A DNA stretch of 12,627 bases from Perlabentimonas sp041656735 (GCA_041656735.1 JBBACY010000069.1:1-12627); one strand, 5' to 3'. Positions 1 to 8,277 are shown, counted from the first letter of the stretch. Translations and numbers: made by a program. The notes: generated by a model from the sequence alone, not told the origin.

Positions 1-70
1 GGAGGTTCCAAAAAAATGTGTACTTTTATCCATGTAGTTTATTTTTTGTGGTGAAAAACAAAACTACAAA

Positions 71-105
71 AAGAGCAAGGAAGATATTACTATCTTCCTG
101 CTCTT
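71..105. terminator. Bidirectional intrinsic terminator candidate
   Basis: The arms AAGAGCAAGGAAGATA and TATCTTCCTGCTCTT pair almost perfectly, with one bulged A, around a TTAC loop. On the plus strand six T residues follow at 108-113. On the minus strand five T residues follow (A run at 68-72). The hairpin could therefore stop a gene entering from the left edge and also a leftward transcript from inside the window. Confidence 0.6.
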
Positions 106-256
106 AATTTTTTATCGGACAACAGTGTTTGAAAATAATGATGGTTGCAAGTTAAACCAATGCGGAAAAGTTTGCTCTTTAGGTTAACAGATACAAGCCT
201 CAACTATATGATTGAGGGTAAAAGTAGGTTGGAGGTAATACACCCAAACGCATTGT

Positions 257-275
257 CAAAAATAGGGACCTATTT
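257..275 (-). promoter_or_regulatory. Promoter-like -7 box over a palindrome
   Basis: Read on the minus strand, 257-264 is TATTTTTG, an exact match to the Bacteroidota -7 consensus TAnnTTTG. It overlaps an inverted repeat at 260-275 with arms AAATAGG and CCTATTT around GA. No TTTG -33 box sits at the usual distance, so this could be a chance match in AT-rich DNA. A transcript from here would run about 180 nt to the hairpin at 71-105. Confidence 0.2.
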
Positions 276-485
276 ATATAGATACTAGTTCTGACAACAA
301 ACTTTTAGTGTGAAAATAAAACCTGACAAAGAAAGGTACTTCGAAAAGTTATGGGAGGTATTCATAGCACTATGAAATAAAGATAAACTATTAAACGCCT
401 GTATGCAAGAATGGATAATAATGGTTGCTGACTCAGAATTATCATAAGAAGAGGCTGCCTGGCGGTTTGTATTGCAAATTAGCAT

Positions 486-520
486 AAAAAAAGAGGAGCG
501 GTTTATATAAACCACTCCTC
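486..520 (-). terminator. Intrinsic terminator, leftward
   Basis: Hairpin arms GAGGAG and CTCCTC enclose the self-complementary GGTTTATATAAACC. The single C/A mismatch becomes a G-U pair when read from the minus strand. On that strand seven T residues follow directly (A run 486-492), which is the classical terminator layout. It lies about 135 bases beyond the hairpin at 656-689, so it either backs up that terminator or ends a separate short transcript from 521-655. Confidence 0.6.
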
Positions 521-655
521 AAATCGAAAATGCTATTAACTCTACTTTACCTTTTCGATGTATATAGGCACAGAACTAATTGTTTGAAGAATATTAGTAC
601 AAACTTCTGTCATCGATATCTGTGCACAAAAAAAATAGCATTAAAATTGTTGTAA

Positions 656-689
656 TAGTAGGGCTATTCCATAAGGAAGAGCCCTACTA
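656..689 (-). terminator. Terminator-like hairpin after the uptake operon
   Basis: TAGTAGGGCT pairs with AGCCCTACTA over 10 bp. After one mismatch, TTCC pairs with GGAA, closed by an ATAA loop. It begins 20 bases past the stop codon of the last operon gene. The T run downstream on the minus strand is imperfect, with only TTTT nearby and eight Ts about 20 bases further on, so termination here may be partial. No other role is apparent. Confidence 0.55.
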
Positions 690-708
690 ACTAAAGCATC
701 AATTAAAA

Positions 709-1506
709 TTAATTACGTGTAAATGTGTATGTAAAACTACCAAAACTACCTTCATCTACAGTAATAGCTAGCATCATAGTATAAGTACCATCACAAGTAT
801 TCAGGTTTCCAGATCCCGCAAAAGCAACGTTATGGTAACCAAAAAAATTACTTGCAATAACTGTTTTAACCGCTGTAACCTTAAAGGTTAAAGGATCGAC
901 AGTCATCTTTAAAGGCCCTTTATCTTCGTCTTCACCATCTATTGTGGCTAGACCAGACAAATAAACAGTGTAATCATCTTCTGGGTCAACTGTTATAGTT
1001 ACACTTCCCTCAGTCCCCCAATCATCAGAAACCGCATAATAACTCCCTGTAACATTTTCGGGAAAGTATGCACAAAGAAGAGGCGCTACAAAAGAAGCAC
1101 TCGAAAAATTCTTCTTGCCGTCTTTAATTGTAACTATTTCAAAAGCAAACTCATCGCCCAACTCTAAATCGGCTAATTTAACTCCTAAAGCAGCCGCAAC
1201 AGGGGCTAACTCAAGTTTAATTGTTGCAGGAAAAGTAGTTACTTTATCAACTTCAACCCTAGCTAGGTTTCCTTTGTAAGAAGCTAAAACTAGCGCTTCG
1301 TCAACTTTAGAGGTACCTAGGTCAATGGTGAACTGCACAAATGTATTGTCCATATCCTTTGAGTCAAATATGGCTGGATTTAGGTCAACTATGCCTGGTA
1401 CTACGGCTTCTCCTCTACTGCCAGCTGGGTCTATTATCTCTGTTTCACACGAAGCGAAAGTAAAGACCATTGCAGCAATTAAGCCTAACAATTTATATGA
1501 TTTCAT
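709..1506 (-). CDS. Small surface lipoprotein in the SusE position
   Basis: This is a predicted outer-membrane lipoprotein of 265 aa. A hydrophobic signal peptide ends in the lipobox FASC, with the lipidated cysteine at residue 20, followed by the acidic stretch ETEIID. The rest looks beta-rich. A C-terminal part (about 145-265) is marked by Cys145 and Cys238 and by a serine/threonine/glycine/aspartate-rich pattern typical of secreted Bacteroidota sandwich domains. It starts 29 bases after the susD-like stop codon, behind an A-rich leader, so it is very probably the third gene of the operon. By position it resembles SusE/SusF-type proteins, which hold substrate at the surface next to a SusCD transporter. 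I do not recognise a specific family, so ligand binding is inferred from context only. Confidence 0.85.
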   Translation of the reverse strand: MKSYKLLGLIAAMVFTFASCETEIIDPAGSRGEAVVPGIVDLNPAIFDSKDMDNTFVQFTIDLGTSKVDEALVLASYKGNLARVEVDKVTTFPATIKLELAPVAAALGVKLADLELGDEFAFEIVTIKDGKKNFSSASFVAPLLCAYFPENVTGSYYAVSDDWGTEGSVTITVDPEDDYTVYLSGLATIDGEDEDKGPLKMTVDPLTFKVTAVKTVIASNFFGYHNVAFAGSGNLNTCDGTYTMMLAITVDEGSFGSFTYTFTRN

Positions 1507-1535
1507 ATTCTATCTTTTTTTTAGTTAGCAAAATT

Positions 1536-3005
1536 TTATCGTGTGCCACCTGCCCACCATACTTTTTCTGAGTAAACATATGTTCCATCACCATAGGCAT
1601 CGCGAACATTAGCATTTGTTGTTACATCGCTGGCACCATAGGTAAATCGCTGAGGAAATAGATTAGCCGCATTTTTTGGGTTAGCAAGGGAAATAACATT
1701 ATCTCCCATAGCCATTAAACGACGATAATCATTATATGCCTCAACAGCTTCCTCTTCATAAAAAGCAATATACTTCTGGTTCATTACTTCCTGTAGCGGA
1801 TTTGCGTTGAAAAGGCCCAATACATTGTCGTCAAAATAACCTTCAGCATCATCATCAGTTAACCCAATGTTTTCTTTTTGAAAAGCAGCTGATATTGCAT
1901 TTCTTAAAGCAGTTTGGGCTAAAGCAAGATTAGCTGCACCGCCTTGACGTACATACGCTTCAGCTTTAAGGAATTCTACCTCATGATAACTCAATAGATA
2001 AGTTGGAGCTGTAATATTTGAAAGTGCAGAAATACCATAAAAACCCTGTGATTGTTTTGGGGTTCCGTTGGGCGCAAATTCTAAAGTTCCTGTTCCAGGG
2101 TAAGGCTTAAAAAATTCAGCATCCCTTGGGTCAGATCTTTCCACTAGTTTATCATGTAGACTTTGGCTAGCACCTAAATAGTCCCTATCCTTAAAAAACC
2201 TAAAGAACGGGCTCTGGGTAGTAGAACCATCATAGTTAAATTGAGCTTGCTCGCCAGCAGAGGCAAAAGATAAATTTGCAAATTCTATTACTTTTGCATA
2301 GTTAGGCGTTTTATGCGATAAGCGCATTGTATATCTAGCCTTTAGACCATATGCAAATTTCAACCAACTTTTTTCGGAACCTTCTCCTCCTTTATATATA
2401 AAATCTTGTACTCCTAAAGGGGCAAAAGTTGATTCCTTCTCAAGATTAGCAATTGCATCATCTAAGAATTTCATAATGTCAGCATAGATATCCTCTTGCT
2501 TATCTAACTTTGGCGTATATATAATGCCTGGCTGTAAAGCCTCACTCCAGGGTACATCTCCCATTAAATCGGTTAAAACGGCTAAGTTGTAAGCTGATAA
2601 AATTTGAGCAATACCTAAAGTGTGGAAATTTCCTTCCTCGGAACCGCCCACATCACACTTCGTAATTACGTCTTTAAGATTATAAAGATTAGCATAAATT
2701 GCGTTCCAATTATTATTATAAGTGGTCGATTTTGTAGGCTCTCCAGATCGTATTTCTGCAGAATAGCTTTGGTTCCATACACCAACACTATGCTCAATGT
2801 AAACACCAGCATAAAATGCAAGGTCGCTACCAGCAACGCTAAAGGCAGAGGTAACCATTGCGTCAGTTATAATAAGGTGTGAGCCAACCTCTGTTGGGTC
2901 ATTCACATTCTTATTGATATCATCCATTATGTCTTCTGAACAAGACCATGTACCTAGCACAAAGAGTCCAGACAACAGGATATTAAATATTTTTCTCATA
3001 ATCAT
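1536..3005 (-). CDS. SusD-like outer-membrane lipoprotein (SusD-like_2 type)
   Basis: This is the substrate-capturing lid of a SusCD importer, 489 aa. The signal peptide ends in TWSC with the lipidated cysteine at residue 22, followed by the acidic SEDIMDD stretch common in surface lipoproteins of this phylum. The NNNWNAIYANLYNLKDVI region (about 97-114), the tetratricopeptide-like helices and the late NQKYIAFYEEEAVEAYNDYR motif (409-428) are typical of the SusD/RagB fold, closer to the SusD-like_2 (PF12771) group than to classical starch SusD. Translation may start at residue 1 or at the Met two codons later (2999). The shorter form gives the more usual MRK-type signal peptide. The gene follows the susC-like stop by 13 bases, so the two are almost surely co-transcribed. 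The substrate is unknown. Confidence 0.95.
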   Translation of the reverse strand: MIMRKIFNILLSGLFVLGTWSCSEDIMDDINKNVNDPTEVGSHLIITDAMVTSAFSVAGSDLAFYAGVYIEHSVGVWNQSYSAEIRSGEPTKSTTYNNNWNAIYANLYNLKDVITKCDVGGSEEGNFHTLGIAQILSAYNLAVLTDLMGDVPWSEALQPGIIYTPKLDKQEDIYADIMKFLDDAIANLEKESTFAPLGVQDFIYKGGEGSEKSWLKFAYGLKARYTMRLSHKTPNYAKVIEFANLSFASAGEQAQFNYDGSTTQSPFFRFFKDRDYLGASQSLHDKLVERSDPRDAEFFKPYPGTGTLEFAPNGTPKQSQGFYGISALSNITAPTYLLSYHEVEFLKAEAYVRQGGAANLALAQTALRNAISAAFQKENIGLTDDDAEGYFDDNVLGLFNANPLQEVMNQKYIAFYEEEAVEAYNDYRRLMAMGDNVISLANPKNAANLFPQRFTYGASDVTTNANVRDAYGDGTYVYSEKVWWAGGTR

Positions 3006-3018
3006 TAGTTTTTAAGGG

Positions 3019-6000
3019 TTAAAAAGTTAAGTCAATACCAAAACCATAGCTAGTTGTTTGAGGTAGCGTGAACCTTTCAAACGAACCTCCCATGTTGTTG
3101 TTACCCTGTGATGTTTCTGGGTCAAGGTTGCGAAGTGCTGTCCATAAAAGGATGTTACGCGCATACAATGAAACACCAACATTAACTGTTTTGTAGAAAT
3201 TTCTAGGTAATTGAAACCTTAATGAAAGTTCTCTAAGCTTAACAAACGAATTATCGTGAATATAGTACTCGTCAATATCTGACAATACGTTGGCATAAAG
3301 ATCTTGAAGTCCTTGTGGATCATTGGCTCCTCCTCTTGCAATATCGTTAGGAGTTCCATCGGGTTTTACACCTTCATAAATAAAAGTCGATTCCCTGTCC
3401 TCAGTAATACCGCTCACTCCATAAAGGTCAATCAGTCCGTTAGAACCCGAATACATTTGGCCTCCATGCTTCCATTCAAACACTGCACTAAGTGATATTG
3501 ACTTGTAGGAGAAACTAGTTGAACCATTAAGAATAAAGTCTGGCGAAACCTCACCAATTACATCAGGTTCACCAGCCATTGGGAAACCATGGTTCCAAGC
3601 TCCAGGATTATCAACAACCAGTACATTTCCATTATCATCGCGAGCAAAAGTAGAGCCATAAATTACAGGGTAGGTTCTACCAACACCGGCACGTACCTGA
3701 GGAGTTACAAAACCACCCAAGAAAATACTCTCTACGCCAGGAGCTAGTTCATCTACCATGTTTATTACCTTAGCAAAGTTTACGCTCATATCCCACTGAA
3801 AATCAAGAGTTTTAACGGGGGTAGCATAAAAAATTACCTCATGCACGTCTGTTGAAACACCACCACCGTTCATCACAAGTTGAGATGCACCGGTTGAACC
3901 TGCCAAAGGCACAGGAAATATTTGATCGGTTACCTTCTGGTTAGAATATGTATAATCAACACCCAACCTATTATTTAAGAATTTAAGATCAACCCCTAGT
4001 TCGTATGATTTAGTATTCTGAGGTTTCAAGTTAGGGTCATACTGTGAACTACTAGGAACATATGCATTAACTCCCCCAATTGGGTATGATATTGGGTCTG
4101 TAAGCCAGAAACCGCCACCATAACTAGGGGTTGCATAATAATTTTGATAATAATTACCTGCTTGTCCTACCTCTGCATAAGATAATCTAACCTTTGCAAA
4201 CGATAGCCAACTAACATCTTTTATTGCTTCAATCTCAGATGCTACAAATCCTAATGAAACAGATGGGTAGAAGAATGAACGGGCACCACGTGGCATGGTT
4301 GAAACGATGTCATTTCTGCCAGTTGCATTTAAGTAAAGCATTGATTTCCAAGATAGAGAAAGATTACCAAAGAAACCAACTGTACGATTTAGGTATTGAG
4401 ACTCGCTTGCTGTAACTATATTGGCGTTATTGATATGATTCCAACCTCCAAAGTTGAAGTCTGTTCCACTCTCAAGATAACCCTTTGAGTTGGAATTATT
4501 CAACTCATTTCCTAACATTACATCAAACACAAGGTCGTCGGTAATTTTCCAATCGAAAGTAGCGATTAGTAAAGAGTTGAAAACAGTGTTCGACATGCCG
4601 TAGTTGTCAATAACTCCTTTAGAATTATTTCTAGCACCATAGCCAAATATATCCTGTAGGTGTGTAGTGTATGAGTCAGCACCTGCCTGATAACGAACAT
4701 TAATGCTAGTTTTATCTGATAAATCGGCGTCAAAATTTATAAAAGCATTACCGAAAAAACGATCCGTTTTCTCGTTAAAGGTATTGTTATCAGTTACCCA
4801 ATATGCGTTATCAAAACTACCACCACGATAATATATTTGTTTATAAGGGTTCCCAGGAAAGTGAGTTGGGGTTCCCTTAAGATTGTAACTAGCGGGAGCA
4901 GCTAAAACACCAGCTAACGATGCATCGTTGGCACCCGACAACTTATCGATATTACTATTTATGTAGTTACCACTAAAACCAGTGGTAAAATTATCGTTTA
5001 ACTTTCTCTCGGCATTCATTTTGGCATTATAACGAGTCATGCCTGTTCCCTGAGCAATACCGCTTTGGTTATTGTGGCTAAATCCAACAGCAAAACTACC
5101 CTGTTCAGTTGCTTGAGAAACGTTAATATTGTCTGAAATACCGTAACCAGTTTGAAAATAGTCTGTCCAGTTATTGTAAGTCTGAGGCTTTAACCAAGGG
5201 TTTAAACCGGCATCATTAAGCTGAGGAACATAGTACATTCCCTGCTGCATGCCCCATTCTGTAGTATAGGGATTAGTTGTGTTACCTCCGTAGTTTGGAT
5301 CATCAGGAAGGTCAACAATTTTTGATCCCCAAGCCATTGATGATCTTGGATCGTACATTCCATCATTCCCCTGTGCATAAGTCTGTTGATAATTGGGACT
5401 ACGTGAAACCACAGAAAAGTTACTGTTGTGTGAGAAGCTAACAACGGGCTTACCTACTTTATTGCCTTTGCCACTCTTTGTGGTAATAATTACTACACCG
5501 TTAGATGCACGAATACCGTATAGGGCAGCTGCAGCCTGTCCCTTTAACACATCAATACTCTCAATATCAGAGGGATTAATGTCAATGGCCCTGTTAGCCA
5601 CATCGGCACCAGTTACACTATTACCTGTAGAGTATGCTGAGGTTGAAGATACTGGCATACCATCAATAACATACAGTGGGGTATTGTTGCCGGTAAACGA
5701 ACGTGCGCCCCTAATAACAATTTGTGATGAGGCACCAGGCATACCACTTGATGGTTTAATATCTACACCTGCAGTTTTACCCTGCATGGCACCAAGAAGG
5801 TCAGCATTACCTGTGCGACCAATTTCTTCACTAGAAATTTCTTGTACTGCATAACCAAGAGCTTTCTTCTCTTTTTTGATACCTAGCGCAGTTACAACAA
5901 TTTCTTCTAATGCCATGGCATCAGACTCAAGAACAACATCAATAACGGTTCGTCCTGAGATAACTACATCTTGAGTCTTAAAACCCAAAAAACTGAATGT

Positions 6001-6216
6001 AAGAGTTGTACCACTTTGAGGAACAGCTAAAGAGTACTTACCATCAATGTCGGATGCAACTCCGATGGTAGTTCCCTTAACTTGTACCGACACCCCAGGT
6101 ATGGGCATCCCATCCTCAGCACTGGTAACATTACCTGTAATTTGCACTGTTTGCGCTTGAAGGAAGTTTACTCCCACAAACACAACACATGCAAGGAATA
6201 CGCATAGTTTTTTCAT
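3019..6216 (-). CDS. SusC/RagA-like TonB-dependent transporter
   Basis: This is an outer-membrane beta-barrel importer powered by TonB, 1065 aa from the chosen start. Residues 1-22 form a signal peptide ending LQAQ. Residues about 25-97 are a carboxypeptidase-regulatory-like domain (GNVTSAEDGMPIPGVSVQVK onward). LEEIVVTALG (103-112) is the SusC-family box before the plug. The plug carries VIRGARSF (167-174), NTPLYVIDGMPV (178-189), NPSDIESIDVLKG (214-226) and GVVIITTKSG (240-249). The barrel follows, and the protein ends in the aromatic terminus DLTF expected of BamA-assembled barrels. The open frame extends 39 codons upstream to 6333, but that part lacks a signal peptide and overlaps the likely promoter, so I start at 6216. 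With the two downstream lipoproteins it forms one uptake operon. The substrate (glycan, peptide or other) cannot be told. Confidence 0.95.
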   Translation of the reverse strand: MKKLCVFLACVVFVGVNFLQAQTVQITGNVTSAEDGMPIPGVSVQVKGTTIGVASDIDGKYSLAVPQSGTTLTFSFLGFKTQDVVISGRTVIDVVLESDAMALEEIVVTALGIKKEKKALGYAVQEISSEEIGRTGNADLLGAMQGKTAGVDIKPSSGMPGASSQIVIRGARSFTGNNTPLYVIDGMPVSSTSAYSTGNSVTGADVANRAIDINPSDIESIDVLKGQAAAALYGIRASNGVVIITTKSGKGNKVGKPVVSFSHNSNFSVVSRSPNYQQTYAQGNDGMYDPRSSMAWGSKIVDLPDDPNYGGNTTNPYTTEWGMQQGMYYVPQLNDAGLNPWLKPQTYNNWTDYFQTGYGISDNINVSQATEQGSFAVGFSHNNQSGIAQGTGMTRYNAKMNAERKLNDNFTTGFSGNYINSNIDKLSGANDASLAGVLAAPASYNLKGTPTHFPGNPYKQIYYRGGSFDNAYWVTDNNTFNEKTDRFFGNAFINFDADLSDKTSINVRYQAGADSYTTHLQDIFGYGARNNSKGVIDNYGMSNTVFNSLLIATFDWKITDDLVFDVMLGNELNNSNSKGYLESGTDFNFGGWNHINNANIVTASESQYLNRTVGFFGNLSLSWKSMLYLNATGRNDIVSTMPRGARSFFYPSVSLGFVASEIEAIKDVSWLSFAKVRLSYAEVGQAGNYYQNYYATPSYGGGFWLTDPISYPIGGVNAYVPSSSQYDPNLKPQNTKSYELGVDLKFLNNRLGVDYTYSNQKVTDQIFPVPLAGSTGASQLVMNGGGVSTDVHEVIFYATPVKTLDFQWDMSVNFAKVINMVDELAPGVESIFLGGFVTPQVRAGVGRTYPVIYGSTFARDDNGNVLVVDNPGAWNHGFPMAGEPDVIGEVSPDFILNGSTSFSYKSISLSAVFEWKHGGQMYSGSNGLIDLYGVSGITEDRESTFIYEGVKPDGTPNDIARGGANDPQGLQDLYANVLSDIDEYYIHDNSFVKLRELSLRFQLPRNFYKTVNVGVSLYARNILLWTALRNLDPETSQGNNNMGGSFERFTLPQTTSYGFGIDLTF

Positions 6217-6266
6217 AAAACTAAATTTTAAGTTAACAAAATTTGAGCTAATAATTTTTAACACCG

Positions 6267-6297
6267 CTAAAATATGTATAATAATCCTAATTACAAA
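6267..6297 (-). promoter_or_regulatory. Candidate promoter of the susC-like operon
   Basis: On the minus strand a TTTG box (6294-6297) is followed after 19 bases by TATTTTAG (6267-6274), one mismatch from the Bacteroidota -7 consensus TAnnTTTG at the expected spacing. Transcription would begin near 6260, leaving a leader of about 44 bases before the ATG at 6216. This also argues against the longer open frame as the real start. Confidence 0.4.
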
Positions 6298-6311
6298 CGG
6301 ATGCGCTAAAA

Positions 6312-6328
6312 AACTATTAACAATAGTT
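6312..6328. promoter_or_regulatory. Inverted repeat upstream of the susC promoter
   Basis: AACTATT and AATAGTT form 7-bp arms around AAC, just upstream of the TTTG box. The position suits an activator or repressor site. AT-rich DNA makes short palindromes common, so this is only a candidate. An A run at 6341-6350 lies next to it and gives ten Ts on the minus strand, 57 to 66 bases past the ftcD stop. Confidence 0.25.
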
Positions 6329-6406
6329 AACAAATCAATTAAAAAAAAAACACTTAATACTAATTAAAACCCATAGTGGCTTAACAACTTGGGTGTTGAG
6401 GCAAGC

Positions 6407-8101
6407 TTACAACTTTATCTTACTATTTACAATAGCCATAATTTTATTTTCGGCTTGTTGAGCTTTTTCCACTATCTCCTCGCCTTTCTTGATGTACTCA
6501 GCCACCTTCTCCTTATTGTCGAGATCCTGGGCATTGATTTTTACGTTCAGAAAAGCACCCATTATGGCACTTCGTGCAGCAAGCGCACCCACGCCAGCAT
6601 CGGAAACAGAATTTGGATTACCAATTTCGGCCATTGCCCTCATTACCTCCATTGACTGAAGTGTTAGCTCCATTACCCTATAAGGTATCTCTATGGCGTA
6701 TAGGGTAGCATCCTGTACTGCTTTCTTTCTTAAGGCTTTTTCCTCGTCGGTACCTTTGGGTAGACCAAAAGCATCCAAAATTTTATTAAAGGCGTTGGTA
6801 TCCTCATCAACTAGTTTTAAAAGTTGATTTGTATACACCTTCCCTTTATCGGCCCAGTTGGAGAACTCTTCCCAGCGCTCATCCCATCCGCCCTTATGTG
6901 CCGAAAGGTTTGCAACCATTGTAGCCAAAGATACTCCCATTGCCCCCATTGTTGCCGATACTGATCCACCGCCAGGAGCAGGCGACTCGGAAGCAGTTTC
7001 TTCAATAAAATCAGAAAGACCCATATCAACCAGTTTCTTCTGGGTATCGTCCTCTAGTATATACTCGATAATTTTCTTCTTGGCATCGAACGGATAAAGT
7101 TCATCGAGTCCCATTGATTTAACGGCGATTTTAATGATTTCGCTATCGGCAATGCCGGTTGACCTGTTCTGCTTGTGTAAGAAATAGCGACCTGCATCGA
7201 GCATGGCCTGAAGCGGAACAACTCCCACCAATTCGGAACCTGTAGCTCTTAGGCCTCTTTCCTGTGCCTTTTTGCAAGCTTCCTCAAAAGCTATATGTAA
7301 AGGGGTAACGGTAATATCGGTAAGATTTATTGAAATTTGGGCAATTCCAAACTCATCAATAAACCAGCCTATGGCCTTGCAAGCCTTAAGGCTACCGGGA
7401 GCCCATATCTCATTCCCTTTTTCGTCGAGCGCTTTTTTACCCGTTATGGGATTGCCAATACGTTTTACCCTACCCTTTTCGCGAATATCGAAAGCAACGG
7501 CGTTTGCCCTTCGGGTTGATGTTGTATTTAGGTTAACATTGTATGCTAACAGGAAGTTACGGGCGCCAACAGCGGTTACACCGCTTTTAGGGTTGAACTT
7601 AGCGGGGCCAAAATCGGGTTTCCATTCAGGATCCTGAAGGCGCTTAGGCAATGCCTCGTACTCACCAGCCCTACAATTGGCCAGGTTACGCCTTTTCTCT
7701 TCCAAAGCGGCAAACTCATAGCAGTAAATACCAATACCAAGCTCTTCGCCAACTCGTTTGGCCAGCTTACGAGCGTACTCAACGGTTTCATCCATGGTTA
7801 TGTTTGCAACGGGAACCAAAGGGCACACATCGGTTGCACCAAATCGGGGGTGCGCTCCCTTGTGCTTGCTCATATCGATTAATTCGGCCGCTTTTTTAAT
7901 GGCTCTGAAAGCCGCTTCGCAAACCTCATCGGGCGTTCCAACCATGGTAACCACGGTACGGTTTGTTGCATGGCCCGGATCCACGTCAATTAGACGAACA
8001 CCCTCAACCAATTCAATTTCATTGGTTATCTGTTTAATGATATTCATATCGCGCCCCTCACTAAAATTAGGAACGCATTCGATTAGCTGTTTTGTTTTCA
8101 T
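6407..8101 (-). CDS. ftcD: Glutamate formiminotransferase / formimino-THF cyclodeaminase fusion
   Basis: This is a bifunctional cytoplasmic enzyme of histidine degradation, 564 aa, with the domain order of animal FTCD (about 541 aa). The first part moves the formimino group from formiminoglutamate to tetrahydrofolate. The second releases ammonia to give 5,10-methenyl-THF. Transferase motifs are CVPNFSEGRD (9-18), ATNRTVVTMVG (45-55) and HKGAHPRFGATDVCP (80-94), with His84 aligning to catalytic His82 of the mammalian enzyme. GVTAVGARNFLLAYNVNLNT (174-193) opens the second transferase subdomain, which runs to about 330. The cyclodeaminase spans about 360-560 with SPAPGGGS (373-380) and VDEDTNAF (431-438), the region of the family's catalytic aspartate. 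A lysine/glycine-rich insertion (about 211-238) accounts for much of the extra length. It complements HutI upstream. The start is preceded by an unusual TTTA repeat. Confidence 0.97.
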   Translation of the reverse strand: MKTKQLIECVPNFSEGRDMNIIKQITNEIELVEGVRLIDVDPGHATNRTVVTMVGTPDEVCEAAFRAIKKAAELIDMSKHKGAHPRFGATDVCPLVPVANITMDETVEYARKLAKRVGEELGIGIYCYEFAALEEKRRNLANCRAGEYEALPKRLQDPEWKPDFGPAKFNPKSGVTAVGARNFLLAYNVNLNTTSTRRANAVAFDIREKGRVKRIGNPITGKKALDEKGNEIWAPGSLKACKAIGWFIDEFGIAQISINLTDITVTPLHIAFEEACKKAQERGLRATGSELVGVVPLQAMLDAGRYFLHKQNRSTGIADSEIIKIAVKSMGLDELYPFDAKKKIIEYILEDDTQKKLVDMGLSDFIEETASESPAPGGGSVSATMGAMGVSLATMVANLSAHKGGWDERWEEFSNWADKGKVYTNQLLKLVDEDTNAFNKILDAFGLPKGTDEEKALRKKAVQDATLYAIEIPYRVMELTLQSMEVMRAMAEIGNPNSVSDAGVGALAARSAIMGAFLNVKINAQDLDNKEKVAEYIKKGEEIVEKAQQAENKIMAIVNSKIKL

Positions 8102-8128
8102 TTATTTATTTACTTATTTATTTATTTT
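8101..8128. repeat. TTTA tetranucleotide repeat touching the ftcD start
   Basis: Three TTTA units, one CTTA, two more TTTA and a TTTT lie directly against the start codon; the first T is the complement of the A of ATG. On the coding strand the leader reads as repeated AAAT units. A-rich leaders favour initiation in Bacteroidota, and slippage here would alter leader length without changing the protein. Confidence 0.8.
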
Positions 8129-8221
8129 GAAGGAACTTATGGAACAACTGTTGGGTAATAGTTTTTATGTGCATTAAACTCATATTATTACTTGATAAAA
8201 AATTGCTTTATTATTCGCTAT

Positions 8222-8277
8222 ACTCATAAAATTGCTTCGCTAAGTTCGCAAACAACGCTCGCAATGACGTAAGAGTT
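8222..8277. repeat. REP-like imperfect palindrome
   Basis: Between the DUF4197 gene and ftcD, ATTGCTTCGC (8231-8240) and CTCGCAATGACG (8258-8269) form an imperfect inverted repeat through ATTGC/GCAAT, with outer ACTC/GAGT pairing. On the minus strand it contains CGTCATTGCGAGC and GCGAAGCAAT, which resemble a dispersed intergenic palindrome I recall from many bacterial genomes. A short T run follows the stem on the minus strand, so it could also weaken read-through into ftcD. Only one copy is visible here. Confidence 0.5.

Larger units (their letters stand above)
1..708. other. Gene-poor region with three hairpins
   Basis: I see no convincing protein gene here. Reading frames on both strands are short and lack family resemblance. 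All three forward frames are open at the left edge (stops at 37, 54 and 107), so the tail of a plus-strand gene could end there, but too little remains to judge. The region holds a bidirectional terminator-like hairpin (71-105), a smaller hairpin with 6-bp arms (198-217), a palindrome (260-275), a terminator pointing leftward (486-520) and the hairpin that follows the susCD-type operon (656-689). It may contain one or two small untranslated transcripts. Confidence 0.5.

Noticed and set aside
160..288. A 42-codon plus-strand frame starting MRKSLLF
   Set aside because: It has no leader signal, no recognisable family and no promoter at a sensible distance; a frame of this length is expected by chance in AT-rich DNA.
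285..515. A 76-codon minus-strand frame starting MVYINRSS
   Set aside because: Its start codon lies inside the terminator hairpin at 493-520 and the protein looks like random AT-rich translation.
6217..6333. The 39-codon upstream extension of the susC-like gene
   Set aside because: The signal peptide begins at 6216 and the extension overlaps the candidate promoter; it is only an open frame in the leader.
6341..6394. Intrinsic terminator after ftcD
   Set aside because: The possible stem ACCCA/TGGGT is only 5 bp with a long loop and lies about 18 bases from the T10 run, so the layout is not that of a normal terminator.
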